Below, one piece after another: positions 44,291-56,144 of a stretch of DNA of 64,000 bases. This DNA comes from CBDAKK01 sp965196605 (GTDB taxonomy: Bacteria > Spirochaetota > Spirochaetia > WTKD01 > G963693115): assembly GCA_965196605.1 (NCBI GenBank), contig CBDAKK010000008.1, positions 434,001-498,000 on the forward strand, read 5' to 3'. Every line of letters starts with the position of its first letter. Position 1 is the first letter of the stretch. The notes below the pieces were generated by a model. The model worked only from the letters and a program-made list of their open reading frames with translations, was not told where the DNA came from and made no database searches. A program made the position numbers and the translations under genes.

Positions 44291-45159
44291 AGCTTGGTAG
44301 GCGCCTTATAAAAAAAGCAATCTTCCTCAATTCTCCGTACGTACTTATAGCCATGAGAAGCTAGGAGTTTGTAAATTGGCTCGAATTGCTTTTCATGATA
44401 GCTTATTTCCACGCCGAGTAAGCTAATGTGCACCGCGTTAAAATCAATGCTCTTAAGACAGTCGAATTCACCGTTCTCGGTATCTAAAGACAAATAGTCA
44501 ATGTGCGTAATGTTGTGTTTTTTGAAGACTGTTTCAAAACGCAGTGAGGGCACGCGCAGTATATTTGTTTTATTGCGTTCCCCAAAATCTTTGCGCTTAA
44601 GGTGTTGCCGAGTAAAGTGTTTTTTTATACCAGAAAGAAGCAAATCCGCTCCACCTAACATGAAATCCATCTCGCCTTCTTCAGAAGAAATACAAATAGT
44701 TTCTATAAGACTCTGTGGTCTGTTTTGTGCAAGCTTTTCCCAAAATTTGGGGCAGCCTTCTATGAGCAAACATTTCCATCCCAATGCGCGTTCTAGAAAA
44801 AAACTATTACTTAGTACAAGTCCATCTGACGCACCTATTTCTACACACAGCCCCTTTCTTACATGGTTAAGAAATCCTTCGACAAAGCAATCTTGATGAT
44901 GCTGACTTTTGCAAAATTTTTCACGAATGGTGGCATTGTATATAATTTTTGCAATGAAGTCGCGGTTTGAGCTATCTTCTAAAGATGTTTGCTCTTCTAT
45001 AAGATTTTTATTGTCCTGTATGCCTTGTTCGTACATACTCGTTTGAGGTTCTTGATCATTATTGTAAATTTTTTCATCTTCACGAGTATCATGAATATAT
45101 GCCCTTCCACGTATTCTATTGCGAATTTTTCGTTTTATTCTTGACCACATAAATATCAT
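44287..45159 (-). CDS. FkbM-family methyltransferase
   Basis: The ~290-residue protein has an N-terminal basic and then acidic, probably disordered, region of ~75 residues. A FkbM-type SAM-dependent O-methyltransferase domain follows: 'GLCVEIGASDGLVLSNSFFLE', 'CLLIEGCPKFWEKL', 'ETICISSEEGEMDFM', 'VPSLRFETVFKKHNITHIDYLSLDTE' (in parts) and 'SLLGVEISYHEKQFEPI'. These enzymes commonly methylate sugars or polyketides; a surface glycan substrate is an inference. The frame extends to 45231, but ATGs at 45159 and 45150 are better, with TATGAT just upstream. Its 3' end overlaps the coiled-coil gene by 4 bp. Confidence 0.75.
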   Translation of the reverse strand: MIFMWSRIKRKIRNRIRGRAYIHDTREDEKIYNNDQEPQTSMYEQGIQDNKNLIEEQTSLEDSSNRDFIAKIIYNATIREKFCKSQHHQDCFVEGFLNHVRKGLCVEIGASDGLVLSNSFFLERALGWKCLLIEGCPKFWEKLAQNRPQSLIETICISSEEGEMDFMLGGADLLLSGIKKHFTRQHLKRKDFGERNKTNILRVPSLRFETVFKKHNITHIDYLSLDTENGEFDCLKSIDFNAVHISLLGVEISYHEKQFEPIYKLLASHGYKYVRRIEEDCFFYKAPTKL

Positions 45160-45231
45160 TGTATCATAGGCTTGTGTGAGCACAGGTAGTTTATGGGTGA
45201 ATTCACATTGCTGTGTGCAATAGAAAAGCAT

Positions 45232-45534
45232 TGAAAAGGAGAACGGAAGTCAAGACATTTCTTGGGGACGATTGTTTAATAATTGTTGTGCGTAGGTAAC
45301 CTATTACGTTTTACTGTAAGGACGCATATCTTATGGAGGGCATACATTGTGCGCCAAGGAGGGGAATATTGCAAAAAAGCATTTTGATTTATTGTTTAAA
45401 AAGTGTGCATGACGTTTCAATGATCAGCTCTATAGAAAACCTTGCACACCACACCCCATGTTTCGGTTAGAGAGGCGAGGTTAGCCTACTTTTAGCTAAG
45501 TAGGCAAAACCTTAACTTTAAGAAGGAGCGGAAC
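45232..45534. other. Intergenic region with an inverted repeat downstream of the LRR gene
   Basis: I see no gene here. GCCTACTT (45484-45491) and AAGTAGGC (45498-45505) form a perfect 8-bp stem, extended by flanking AACCT/AGGTT-like bases. It lies ~30 bp after the stop of the minus-strand LRR gene and may end or stabilise that transcript, although no clear T-run follows. Confidence 0.5.
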
Positions 45535-46251
45535 TTATGGCTTATTAGTAGGCAAGTTATTACCATCGAGGTCTTTGTATGCAGCTTTATGCCCAAATCT
45601 GTTTTGTAGTTCAGATTTTGACAGACCGTTGTACAATGTTTTTGATAAACTAACCTTTGTAACCTTAGTATTGCCTGTAAAAGCCTTTGTGCCAATATTC
45701 GCCTTTTTGTTTATAGATTTTGGTATTACAAGTACTTCAAGAGCGTTGTCCATAAAAGCAGCATCCCCAATATAGCGTACTGACTCTGGAATAGTTAAGG
45801 CGCGAATTTTGTTTTGCATAAAAGCTTTTACTCCAATGTAGCTTACCGATTCTGGAATAACAAGTTCTACAATTTCATTAAATGAGAAAGCCCAACCTTC
45901 AATTTTTCTTGCACCTTCAATATTAATAGCTGTAAATTTTTTATCAAAAAAAGCGTCCTTAGGTATGCTTGTAGGAGAGCCTAGCAATGTAAATGTTTTA
46001 TCTATGCCCTTATTTTCCACATTTACTGTGCCTAAAACTTGTTTGCCTTTGCTAACTTTGTATGTGCCGTCTTCAGAGTTTGTGGTGCTATACTCAGTGA
46101 ATTTTGCATAGGGTGAATTTGGCTGATTGTTTGTGGGTTTAGATGGAGTGTTGATATATTTATCTTTAGGTGGAGTATTGGTGTCAGTCGGGCAGGCATA
46201 CATGCCAATGCTTAAAAATAAAACAAAAAATATTATTACATAGTTACCCAT
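45535..46251 (-). CDS. BspA-like leucine-rich-repeat lipoprotein
   Basis: The ~238-residue protein begins with a lipoprotein signal ending in 'LSIGMYACPTD', then a Pro/Thr/Asn-rich spacer. Residues ~95-215 carry four repeats of the LRR_5/BspA type ('LVIPESVSYIGVKAFMQNKIRALTIPESV'-like, one every ~23 residues), which form a solenoid. Related treponemal proteins bind fibronectin or other bacteria, so an adhesin role is plausible but unproven. A TTG lies two codons upstream; the ATG at 46251 is chosen. TACAAT ends 8 nt before it. It is short for the family, which often has many more repeats. Confidence 0.75.
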   Translation of the reverse strand: MGNYVIIFFVLFLSIGMYACPTDTNTPPKDKYINTPSKPTNNQPNSPYAKFTEYSTTNSEDGTYKVSKGKQVLGTVNVENKGIDKTFTLLGSPTSIPKDAFFDKKFTAINIEGARKIEGWAFSFNEIVELVIPESVSYIGVKAFMQNKIRALTIPESVRYIGDAAFMDNALEVLVIPKSINKKANIGTKAFTGNTKVTKVSLSKTLYNGLSKSELQNRFGHKAAYKDLDGNNLPTNKP

Positions 46252-46781
46252 ATACAACCATTGTACAGCATATATATTCCTATAAAATCAATTTTTTTTC
46301 GATATTTTTCAAAATTAACATAAAATAATTCTAAATTAAATAATTCAATTATAGTGTGGAATTTAAAATAAACCTTTGGTTGATTTCTGTTTCTTTGAAT
46401 ATAGAAAAGTGCCATCTATTTTGTTTTAACGACTTGTGTGTAATGCTTTACTACAAAGTGCAATGTATGTTGTCTGTAAAAGTTGATAGCACGTTTGTGA
46501 TGTAAGCATATCGTACATAGGGGGGCGCAGCGTTTGCGCATGATGGTTTGGCGTCATTTTGCTCACTAGTGTTTTGTGAATACTTCTTGGGTGCTTAATA
46601 AGGATTATTTGACTTGTATAATAAAAAAGAAGCTATGTAGGTAAGGTGCAAACTCATGTTTTGTAGTTTTGTTGGTACGCTGAAATACTTGTGATTAGCG
46701 TGTTTATGCCTTGCTCTGCTACGTAAGAACAGGCACTTATTTGCGTGAATAATAATTAATAAAAAAAGTTTCAAAAAATGC

Positions 46782-46811
46782 TTGACAGGGCTTTTGTGTT
46801 TTAGCAATAAT
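46782..46811 (+). promoter_or_regulatory. Putative rRNA promoter upstream of 23S
   Basis: A perfect TTGACA (46782-46787) is followed after 18 bp by AATAAT (46806-46811), about 160 bp before the mature 23S start. The match fits independent transcription of 23S-5S. Confidence 0.5.
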
Positions 46812-46959
46812 AATATTACTCACGCGTAGTATAGCTTATCTCTAAGTATAAGTTTATCTGGTGTTGAGATTGTTTTTTGAGTGTATTAAAAAAATTAAGA
46901 GAAGGATAATACTGGCAATTTTACAATATAAGTCTTTTAATATTTTAAAAACTGCTTTG

Positions 46960-46972
46960 TTGGTAAAAACAA
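46960..46972 (+). other. Left arm of the 23S rRNA processing stalk
   Basis: TTGGTAAAAACAA (46960-46972) is the exact reverse complement of TTGTTTTTACCAA (49952-49964), the right arm. ACTG/CAGT bases outside extend the pairing. This is the usual RNase III substrate around 23S rRNA. Confidence 0.8.
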
Positions 46973-46974
46973 TT

Positions 46975-49950
<2,976 letters not shown>

Positions 49951-49951
49951 A

Positions 49952-49964
49952 TTGTTTTTACCAA
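49952..49964 (+). other. Right arm of the 23S rRNA processing stalk
   Basis: TTGTTTTTACCAA is the exact complement of the left arm at 46960-46972. It brings the two ends of 23S together in the precursor. Confidence 0.8.
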
Positions 49965-50068
49965 TGCAGTAGTTTTATATATGTATTAAAACTTATATTG
50001 TGCTAGTATTATTTTTCTTTTTTATATTTTGGTTAAAAATAACATTTAATAGTAATTAAAATAATTTT

Positions 50069-50171
<103 letters not shown>

Positions 50172-50178
<7 letters not shown>

Positions 50179-50207
50179 TTTTTTTTTAGAATAACAAAGG
50201 GATGCTA
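50172..50207 (+). repeat. 36-bp direct repeat, first copy (5S 3' end and terminator entry)
   Basis: The 36 bp from TGCCGGA through the T9 run to GGGATGCTA recur exactly at 50371-50406. The first copy overlaps the last bases of 5S rRNA and the left half of its terminator. Confidence 0.9.
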
Positions 50208-50224
50208 CAGCATCCTTTTTTTTT
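50195..50224 (+). terminator. rRNA operon terminator
   Basis: GGATGC (50200-50205), loop TACA, GCATCC (50210-50215) and nine T residues form a classic intrinsic terminator directly after 5S rRNA. Confidence 0.85.
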
Positions 50225-50370
50225 ACAACGACCTACTCTCCCACCAAGAGATGGAGAGGAAGAGCCGAGCCGAGAGAAACGAGGCGAAGTTGCATCGGTG
50301 GAGCGAAGCGAAACAATGCAAGGTCGTACCGTCCTTGGCGCTTAGGTGCATCCCGTCCATGGGACGAGCG
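50225..50370. repeat. Inverted partial 5S sequence plus repeat fragment
   Basis: CAACGACCTACTCTCCCACC (50226-50245) is the exact reverse complement of the 5S 3' region (50156-50175). The rest includes GAGCGAAGCG and CGTCCATGGGACGAGCG pieces related to the dispersed repeat near 20750. The whole segment lies between the two 36-bp direct repeats. Confidence 0.75.
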
Positions 50371-50406
50371 TGCCGGATTTTTTTTTAGAATAACAAAGGG
50401 ATGCTA
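50371..50406 (+). repeat. 36-bp direct repeat, second copy
   Basis: An exact copy of 50172-50207, including the T9 run. Here the terminator hairpin is not completed because different sequence follows GATGCTA. Confidence 0.9.
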
Positions 50407-50435
50407 TTTTTAGCTTAATTGGACTAGCCCCATAA

Positions 50436-52127
50436 TTAATGTATTTTCCAAGTGGTTTTTGCTATTTCTGCAAGTTTTTTTTGACGTGATGTTATGGTGT
50501 CTGTTGTCCATTCGGGGCAGTTGCCAATACTTGTATTGAGTTGGCAGATGTTTTTTTGTGCTAGTATTTCTTGTTTTTCTTTAAAAGGCTTTTGCTCTAG
50601 TTCTTGATTTACACTAGCTGGTACCAGTGCCATATTGCCTAAGCGTTGTTTAAACATATTCCAATGTTCGCCAAAATATTCTTGCCATGCCTCATTGGCA
50701 TTGAGTGGGAGTATGTGTTCGACTGTGAAGGATGCTTCATCAAGTGTTGTGTCTCCCATGGTTTTTGAGAGTGCCCAGAGTAAATATCGCGCTTTTTTAT
50801 GTGATTGTTCTGTTGGTAATGATTTTTCACTAAAAGCATCTATAAATGTTTTATCGTTAGGATATAGGGTTTCTACTATTGTCTTTTTAATTTCTGTGGA
50901 TTTGCACTGTGTTTTTATTTTTTTACATATAGTGTTATACAGTCTTTCTTGCTCATTTGAGTGAAGGCGACAAATAACATTGTATCGTACAGAAAATATT
51001 ACTATCCAATGAAGTATTCTTGCAAATTCTTGTTTGTCGTAATGCTTATAAGATGAAAGCAATACACTCATAGATTGCTTTATCCCAAACAAGTTTAACA
51101 CGCGTATATCTTCTTTTATTTGTTTGTAATCGGGAAACTCTTTCCATATATCATGTTCGTGTTCAAAGAGTCCTCCATATATAGAGCTATTGCTTTCAAG
51201 TGTTTTGATGTATGCTTCTGCTTTTTTCTCTCCAACAATTTCTTTTCGCACATTGGCAAAAAGCTTTTCATTACGTGTCAGTGGACTATGTTCGCTGTTC
51301 CATTCTGTGAGAATATATTCACTATATTTTTGTTTTCCGATGTTCGCCCCTATAGTTTCCCATGTTTCTTCTAATGTTTCCAATGCTTCGTCTTCAATGG
51401 TATTGTCTTTGTCTATCTCAGAGAAAATATAGTTTTTTAACAAATCACTGGAAGAAAGCTGTACCCCACGAGCATTGAGGGTCTCAAATATTTTATATGC
51501 ATTTAGTTCATCTTGAATAAAAATAGTAGTAAATAATAGTTTCTCGCCTATTGTTTTAAGTAGTGTTGCTACTTGTTCTCCGGTCAAAGTTTTCATTTTA
51601 TTGCTGAAATATTCTAATGCCTTTCCCATTAGTAGTATGGTTTGTTTTTTTCTTCTTTTGTGAATGGGTGGTTTTTCTTGTGCGTTTTCTTTATAAAAAT
51701 TTACTACTTGTTCGTAATAACGTTTATTGTTTTTATTAAGCGTGAGTTTATTTTTGCTTGCAAAATATGTAGATTCTTCTGACCCAATAAATGTAGTAAA
51801 AAAAGTTTTTGCCGAACTTTCATCCTTCATATCGTGAAATTTTTTTATCGCAGTGAGAGCAAGCAAAGAGAATGTGGTGAGGCGCTGTTGACCATCTACA
51901 ATGGTAAATTGTTTTTTTTCTTTTCCTTGTTGTAATACGATATATCCCATGTAATGATATTCATCGATATTATGTATAATGTTTTCAATATCTTCCCAGA
52001 GTATTTCCCAGTGTTCTTGCTCCCATGAATAGTCACGCTGAAACTTTGGCACTATGTATTGTTTGCCATTACTAAGTATTTCTTCTAATGTTTCATTCTC
52101 TGTGGTAATAGGAGTATTATGTGCCAT
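50436..52127 (-). CDS. DUF262/DUF1524 (GmrSD-like) protein
   Basis: The 563-residue protein has an N-terminal DUF262 (GmrS-type, ParB/Srx-like) domain with 'YIVPKFQRDYSWEQEHWEILWEDI' pieces and 'FTIVDGQQRLTTFSLLAL'. It has a helical middle and a C-terminal DUF1524 HNH-like domain with 'VEHILPLNANEAWQEYF' and 'RLGNMALVPASVNQELEQKPF' (in parts). This domain pair defines single-chain GmrSD-type enzymes. Known members are type IV restriction nucleases that use NTPs to cut modified phage DNA. The DGQQR box and the HNH-like His/Asn are present, so activity is plausible. It has AAAGGAAA before the ATG and a TATAAT upstream. It is a lone gene next to the rRNA repeat, with no partner defence genes visible. 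Confidence 0.8.
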   Translation of the reverse strand: MAHNTPITTENETLEEILSNGKQYIVPKFQRDYSWEQEHWEILWEDIENIIHNIDEYHYMGYIVLQQGKEKKQFTIVDGQQRLTTFSLLALTAIKKFHDMKDESSAKTFFTTFIGSEESTYFASKNKLTLNKNNKRYYEQVVNFYKENAQEKPPIHKRRKKQTILLMGKALEYFSNKMKTLTGEQVATLLKTIGEKLLFTTIFIQDELNAYKIFETLNARGVQLSSSDLLKNYIFSEIDKDNTIEDEALETLEETWETIGANIGKQKYSEYILTEWNSEHSPLTRNEKLFANVRKEIVGEKKAEAYIKTLESNSSIYGGLFEHEHDIWKEFPDYKQIKEDIRVLNLFGIKQSMSVLLSSYKHYDKQEFARILHWIVIFSVRYNVICRLHSNEQERLYNTICKKIKTQCKSTEIKKTIVETLYPNDKTFIDAFSEKSLPTEQSHKKARYLLWALSKTMGDTTLDEASFTVEHILPLNANEAWQEYFGEHWNMFKQRLGNMALVPASVNQELEQKPFKEKQEILAQKNICQLNTSIGNCPEWTTDTITSRQKKLAEIAKTTWKIH

Positions 52128-52295
52128 ATGTGTTTCCTTTATTAATTATATAGTAGTCATGTTGAGATATTTCTCGTAAACATATTTGAAGCATGTGTGA
52201 TATTGATATTATATTTACCATTAGTGAATTTTGTTGTTCTTTATGTATGCGTGCAAGTATTATAAGCACGTTTTCAACGAAAAAAGCGGCTTACT

Positions 52296-52643
52296 TTACA
52301 TTGCGTTTTGAAGTGACTGCATCAATATGTAGGCTAGAGTACCCGCACTAATGCTGAGCAAGACTTTGCGTTTTGCCACTACGTGAACGAGTGCTGTTGT
52401 GGCTATACCGATGATTTCTGCATAGGCAAAATTTACACTCTTCAGCATTTTTATATTCCACTGCGCGTCTTTTACTGAGTAAATGATGAGGAGCGAGAGT
52501 ATGACTGCGGGGAAAAATCTATTGAATTCTTGCAAAAGCGGGGCTTTGCTATACTTTGTAGGCAGCAATAATATAATAAACCGCGTAATTACAACTGCAA
52601 TGCTCACGGTTAGCAGGAATTTAACGACGTATGTATTGTACAT
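52296..52643 (-). CDS. azlD: AzlD-family branched-chain amino acid exporter subunit
   Basis: The 115-residue membrane protein has three or four helices and the AzlD pattern ('SIAVVITRFIILLLPTKYSKAPLLQEFNRFFPAVILSLL' region, in parts), including the 'FPAVILSLL' helix. AzlD works with AzlC to export branched-chain amino acids or analogues. It overlaps the azlC gene by 23 nt on the same strand. Confidence 0.85.
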   Translation of the reverse strand: MYNTYVVKFLLTVSIAVVITRFIILLLPTKYSKAPLLQEFNRFFPAVILSLLIIYSVKDAQWNIKMLKSVNFAYAEIIGIATTALVHVVAKRKVLLSISAGTLAYILMQSLQNAM

Positions 52644-53298
52644 ATGCTTTGGTACTTAAAAATAATATTGCGCTTAAGATTATGCTGCTTACAAGAAAAT
52701 GCTCTCCGCGAAAAAGTACAAAGCTTAGCGCAGCAGCGGCACAAGCACAGAGGACAGGGGTTTTGTTTTTCGACTGGTAGAGTGTTTCTATGAGTAGGAC
52801 CACGAACAATGAAGTGAGCACAAACCCTATGTTTGGTATGTTGAATGTAATGGTGCTACCGAGTATTGCGCCCAGTGTAGAGCCTAAGACCCACCAGAAG
52901 TGGTTGAGCATGCTTATGTGCAAAATAGTGTTGGTATTGTATTGCAGCTTTCTTGGCAAGGTGCTTATGATGGAGAAGGTCTCGTCGGTGAGTGAAAACA
53001 AGAGGTATAAGCGCTTTAGGGTGCGATGTTTACGATATATGTCGAAGGTGTAGAGTCCGTAGAAAATGTGGCGGGCGTTGAGTAGTAGCATGATGATGAA
53101 GACGTTTGTTAGTGAGACCTTATTGACAAGCATGGTGACGGACAAGAACTGTGCCGAGCCTGCAAGCGTGAATATGCTCATGAGTATTGCATAAAGGTAG
53201 TGATAGCCAGTTTGCGTGGTGAATAATATTCCAAAGACTAGCCCTAATGGGATGTAGCCGAGTGCAACGGTGCTGCTGTATTGAAAAACGTGTTTCAT
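52621..53298 (-). CDS. azlC: AzlC-family branched-chain amino acid exporter subunit
   Basis: The 225-residue protein has about seven membrane helices. It has the AzlC motifs 'GYIPLGLVFGILFTTQTG', 'LAGSAQFLSVTML', 'LLNARHIFYGLYTF' and 'LFSLTDETFSIIS'. It should form the main channel part of a two-subunit exporter with the overlapping azlD. No regulator is adjacent. Confidence 0.9.
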   Translation of the reverse strand: MKHVFQYSSTVALGYIPLGLVFGILFTTQTGYHYLYAILMSIFTLAGSAQFLSVTMLVNKVSLTNVFIIMLLLNARHIFYGLYTFDIYRKHRTLKRLYLLFSLTDETFSIISTLPRKLQYNTNTILHISMLNHFWWVLGSTLGAILGSTITFNIPNIGFVLTSLFVVLLIETLYQSKNKTPVLCACAAAALSFVLFRGEHFLVSSIILSAILFLSTKAYVQYIRR

Positions 53299-53466
53299 AA
53301 TCTAGCTTTATGGTTTTTGTGGATATAGCATCAGTATAACAAAACTTAAAAACGATGGGAGAGTAGATATAAACATTGCATCCCAAAATAGTCAGCAGTA
53401 GAAAAGCAATGATATAATGATTGCCTCGTATTTAAATATAGCGTTGTATAGTAAAACAATAGCTAC

Positions 53467-54309
53467 TTATTTATCTTGCTTTGTTTCTATGCATACGGTG
53501 TCTTTGTTTGTAGGTTTTACAATGAATATGGGCTTTTGTATCATTTCTTTATATTGTATATTCTGTGTAGAAAAATTTTTAGTTTCAACATTTGATATCT
53601 CGATATTCTTATAAAATATTGCATTATCAAGGCTTAGGGTGTCTATACATGTGCTGTGACCTAAATGGAAAAAGGTAAACTCGTCAGGCTTATATATGTG
53701 GCTATTTTCTCCAAAAATTGAGTTTGTGAAATTTATGCCTTGAAAGGTACAGTCTTCCATGAAGATGCCTTCTAGAAAATGCGTTTGATATGCTGTTAAT
53801 GTTCCATGACAGGTAACATATTCAATTTGTGGGCATGAGACTAGCGAATGAGATATCATGATGTTGCCCATTATCGTTGTGTCTCGAATAGCCCAGTCAC
53901 AGAAAAAAGACGTGGCAAAAGAGTCTATGTTTGTTTCAAGCGGTTTAATATTTGTATGCGACAGTTCAAGGTTGCCATCAAGGTCAGACAGGCTCAAGGT
54001 GAGTCCTTTATGAAACACGGTGTTATTTGCGATAAAGTCTTTTTCAAAGCGCACATTTTCAAAGATGCAAGCATGTGCAATTTCGAGGTTGGAGAGATCC
54101 ATTACTTTGTGTACAATGCAGGCGTATAAAAACAAACTTTCGCCGTCCTCCAATTCGTTCAAAACATGGTGTATGTTGCCCTTGTGTTTGTTCATAAACG
54201 CTATATGTTTTTTTGATCTCGTAAGAATTGTTTGAGCGTGCTTGTTGTTCTCGTAGTATTTCTTATGTTTGCGAATGTACTTCTCGTCTAATGAAACCGT
54301 GTTTTGCAT
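53467..54309 (-). CDS. Pentapeptide-repeat-like protein of unknown function
   Basis: The ~280-residue protein lacks a signal peptide. After an N-terminal basic helical part, residues ~80-260 contain spaced strands such as 'LSNLEIAHACIFENVRFEKDF', 'LSLSDLDGNLELSHTNI', 'FMEDCTFQGINFTNSIFGEN' and 'LSLDNAIFYKNIEIS'. These fit a degenerate pentapeptide-type right-handed beta helix. Function is unknown; such solenoids often act as scaffolds. The frame extends to a TTG at 54354; I choose the ATG at 54309. It is divergent from cvpA. Confidence 0.6.
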   Translation of the reverse strand: MQNTVSLDEKYIRKHKKYYENNKHAQTILTRSKKHIAFMNKHKGNIHHVLNELEDGESLFLYACIVHKVMDLSNLEIAHACIFENVRFEKDFIANNTVFHKGLTLSLSDLDGNLELSHTNIKPLETNIDSFATSFFCDWAIRDTTIMGNIMISHSLVSCPQIEYVTCHGTLTAYQTHFLEGIFMEDCTFQGINFTNSIFGENSHIYKPDEFTFFHLGHSTCIDTLSLDNAIFYKNIEISNVETKNFSTQNIQYKEMIQKPIFIVKPTNKDTVCIETKQDK

Positions 54310-54387
54310 GCTGTGCTTACTGTACTGCGTTTTTATAGAGTTTGTGCAGCTCAAGACTACCGTAAAGTTATAAACTTAAATATTGCG

Positions 54388-54393
54388 TATAAT
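54388..54393 (+). promoter_or_regulatory. -10 box before cvpA
   Basis: TATAAT ends 7 nt before the ATG at 54401, with no Shine-Dalgarno between. An ATG at 54392 overlaps the box and is therefore less likely as the start. Confidence 0.45.
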
Positions 54394-54400
54394 GTTATTT

Positions 54401-54886
54401 ATGGAGCTTAGCATAATACTAGATAGTATCATTTTAGCGGTCTGTGCTATTTTTGCTATACAGGGATTGTTTCGCGGCTTTGTCTACGAGGTAATGTCGC
54501 TTTTAGCCTTTGTTGGTGGGTACTTTGCTGTGGTGCTTTTTAAAGACGCGGCTGTGAAATTTTTTGAAAATACCTTTGGTGTTTCGGGCATGCTGGGCGT
54601 AGTACTAGCCTCAGTGATTCTTTTTGTTCTTGCGTACGTGCTTATAAAATTTCTGGAAGTGTACCTTTCCCGCTTTGTCAATATTGTGTTGCTTGCAGGG
54701 CTTAACAAAATTGCAGGCATGGTGATTGGCTTTTTGAAGGGTGTGGTTGTAGTCCTCATCGTGGTCTATGTCATTCGTAAACAGCCCATTTTCCCCAACC
54801 TTACGGAAAACCTCCGTCTCAATACAAGTGCTGTTTTGCCGTATTTTGAGCTACTGAGTACTTGGTTTACCTCGCTCTATGTTTGA
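54401..54886 (+). CDS. CvpA-family membrane protein
   Basis: The ~161-residue inner-membrane protein has four helices and the CvpA pattern: 'LDSIILAVCAIFAIQGLFRGFVYEVMSLLAFVGGYFAV' (in parts), 'LIKFLEVYLSRFVNIVLLAGLNKIAGMVIGFLKGVVV'. CvpA proteins were named for colicin V export but act more widely in envelope integrity and bile tolerance. The gene overlaps holB by 8 bp and opens a run with holB, a sensor kinase and an NtrC-type regulator. Confidence 0.85.
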   Translation: MELSIILDSIILAVCAIFAIQGLFRGFVYEVMSLLAFVGGYFAVVLFKDAAVKFFENTFGVSGMLGVVLASVILFVLAYVLIKFLEVYLSRFVNIVLLAGLNKIAGMVIGFLKGVVVVLIVVYVIRKQPIFPNLTENLRLNTSAVLPYFELLSTWFTSLYV

Positions 54887-56144
54887 AAACATCATTGGTT
54901 ATAAGCATCATACTGAGCATTGGCAGCATCTTATACAAGGCAACACCTTGCCCGCAGGCTTGTGCATTAGTGGGCAGTCTTGCGCAGGCAGATGCTCATG
55001 CGCACTTGAGGTATCACGCGGTATTCTCTGTCAGGAGTCGGGCGCATGGAATTGTTCTTGTGCGGATTGCGTCTACATGAGGTTGCTTGAGCATGAGAAC
55101 CTGCTCATGCTTGGTTCGCGCAACTTTTTGTCTGAATTGTATTGTGCTGATTTTATGGTGGAAAAACACCAAGACATGCAAACGCATATGGTTTTTTACA
55201 GAGCCTTGAAAAAACTTGTGCGCCGTGCGGATGAAATGTTGTGGGAAGGTACGGGGCTGTGGACGAGAGGCATAAAAACGGCCGTGGAGGGCGTACATGA
55301 TGCCCTGAAAGAATGGCGTGAATTTTGTTTTGAATATGCGCAAAAAAAAGAGCCAAGGGATGCGCGAGTTTTAGAAAAAACGCTTACTCAAAGAAAGAGA
55401 AAGGCATTAGTGCGGCATGCAGAAAAATTACAAGAGGCTTTGCCGGTGTATTTGTACCCCGTACATGTGCTGCGTAATGTTATTTCGTGGGCGCATATAC
55501 GAAGCCATGGAAATGCAAAGATCATCATACTGGAGTCGGCGGAAAGGCTTTTGGAGGCGTCCTCCAATATTTTGTTAAAAACACTTGAGGAGCCTCCCCA
55601 GCAGGTGTTTTTTATGTTTATCACCAGCCATGTTTCTTCATTGTTGCCGACCATTGTCTCGCGTTTGCGTTCTTATGTTTTGCCTATGCGCAGTGTTGAA
55701 GAGGAACGACAAGTCATTGAAAAGGTGTTCCGTAATAGTGATGCGCAGCTTTACGCGAGGAGTGTTGCCGAGTTTTTAGCAAACTTTACAAAGCAGGAAA
55801 ATACTGAACAGGGCAAGGTTGCCGCCGAGCATTATTTAAACGCGAGCATACAAGGCAAGCCTTTTGATGCTAGGCTTATGGAGCTTTTGCAGGGTGCTTC
55901 AAGCGCAAACGGCGCCAAAGTCTTTATAGAAAACGTGCAGGAGTTATTGCGCGCACAGTTGCTTACTACTGCCGTTCCATCGCAGGTGATACACGCCTTT
56001 GCGCGGGATTGTGCGCAGACGCTTCATGCTATTACTACTCGCAATGTATCAGCCTTGATGGCTTTAGAAGCGCTTTATTATACCTTTGCTGAACATGCAA
56101 AACTTTATGCATATGAAAAAATTCTTACACACGGCGCGGCATAA
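54879..56144 (+). CDS. holB: DNA polymerase III delta-prime subunit-like clamp-loader ATPase
   Basis: The 421-residue AAA+ protein fits the non-catalytic clamp-loader stator. It starts 'FENIIGYKHHTEHWQHLIQ', has a degenerate Walker A ('SGQSCAGRCSCA' without the GKT) and a cysteine cluster ('ILCQESGAWNCSCADC') where delta-prime/gamma have a zinc module. 'KIIILESAERLLEASSNILLKTLEEPPQQVFFMFITS' (in parts) follows, with 'PTIVSRLRSYVLPM'. It should help load the sliding clamp. Most of the insert at ~105-185 is helical and not typical. It overlaps cvpA and the kinase gene, so the operon is tightly packed. Confidence 0.8.
   Translation: MFENIIGYKHHTEHWQHLIQGNTLPAGLCISGQSCAGRCSCALEVSRGILCQESGAWNCSCADCVYMRLLEHENLLMLGSRNFLSELYCADFMVEKHQDMQTHMVFYRALKKLVRRADEMLWEGTGLWTRGIKTAVEGVHDALKEWREFCFEYAQKKEPRDARVLEKTLTQRKRKALVRHAEKLQEALPVYLYPVHVLRNVISWAHIRSHGNAKIIILESAERLLEASSNILLKTLEEPPQQVFFMFITSHVSSLLPTIVSRLRSYVLPMRSVEEERQVIEKVFRNSDAQLYARSVAEFLANFTKQENTEQGKVAAEHYLNASIQGKPFDARLMELLQGASSANGAKVFIENVQELLRAQLLTTAVPSQVIHAFARDCAQTLHAITTRNVSALMALEALYYTFAEHAKLYAYEKILTHGAA

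Larger units (their letters stand above)
46258..46974. other. AT-rich upstream region of the 23S rRNA gene, no 16S or tRNA
   Basis: No credible ORF, 16S rRNA 3' end (no anti-Shine-Dalgarno motif) or tRNA is visible. The region holds the likely rRNA promoter and the left arm of the 23S processing stalk. Confidence 0.6.

Noticed and set aside
46258..46974. tRNA or 16S rRNA before 23S
   Set aside because: No T-loop GGTTCRANNCC pattern, acceptor CCA stem or 16S 3' end could be found.
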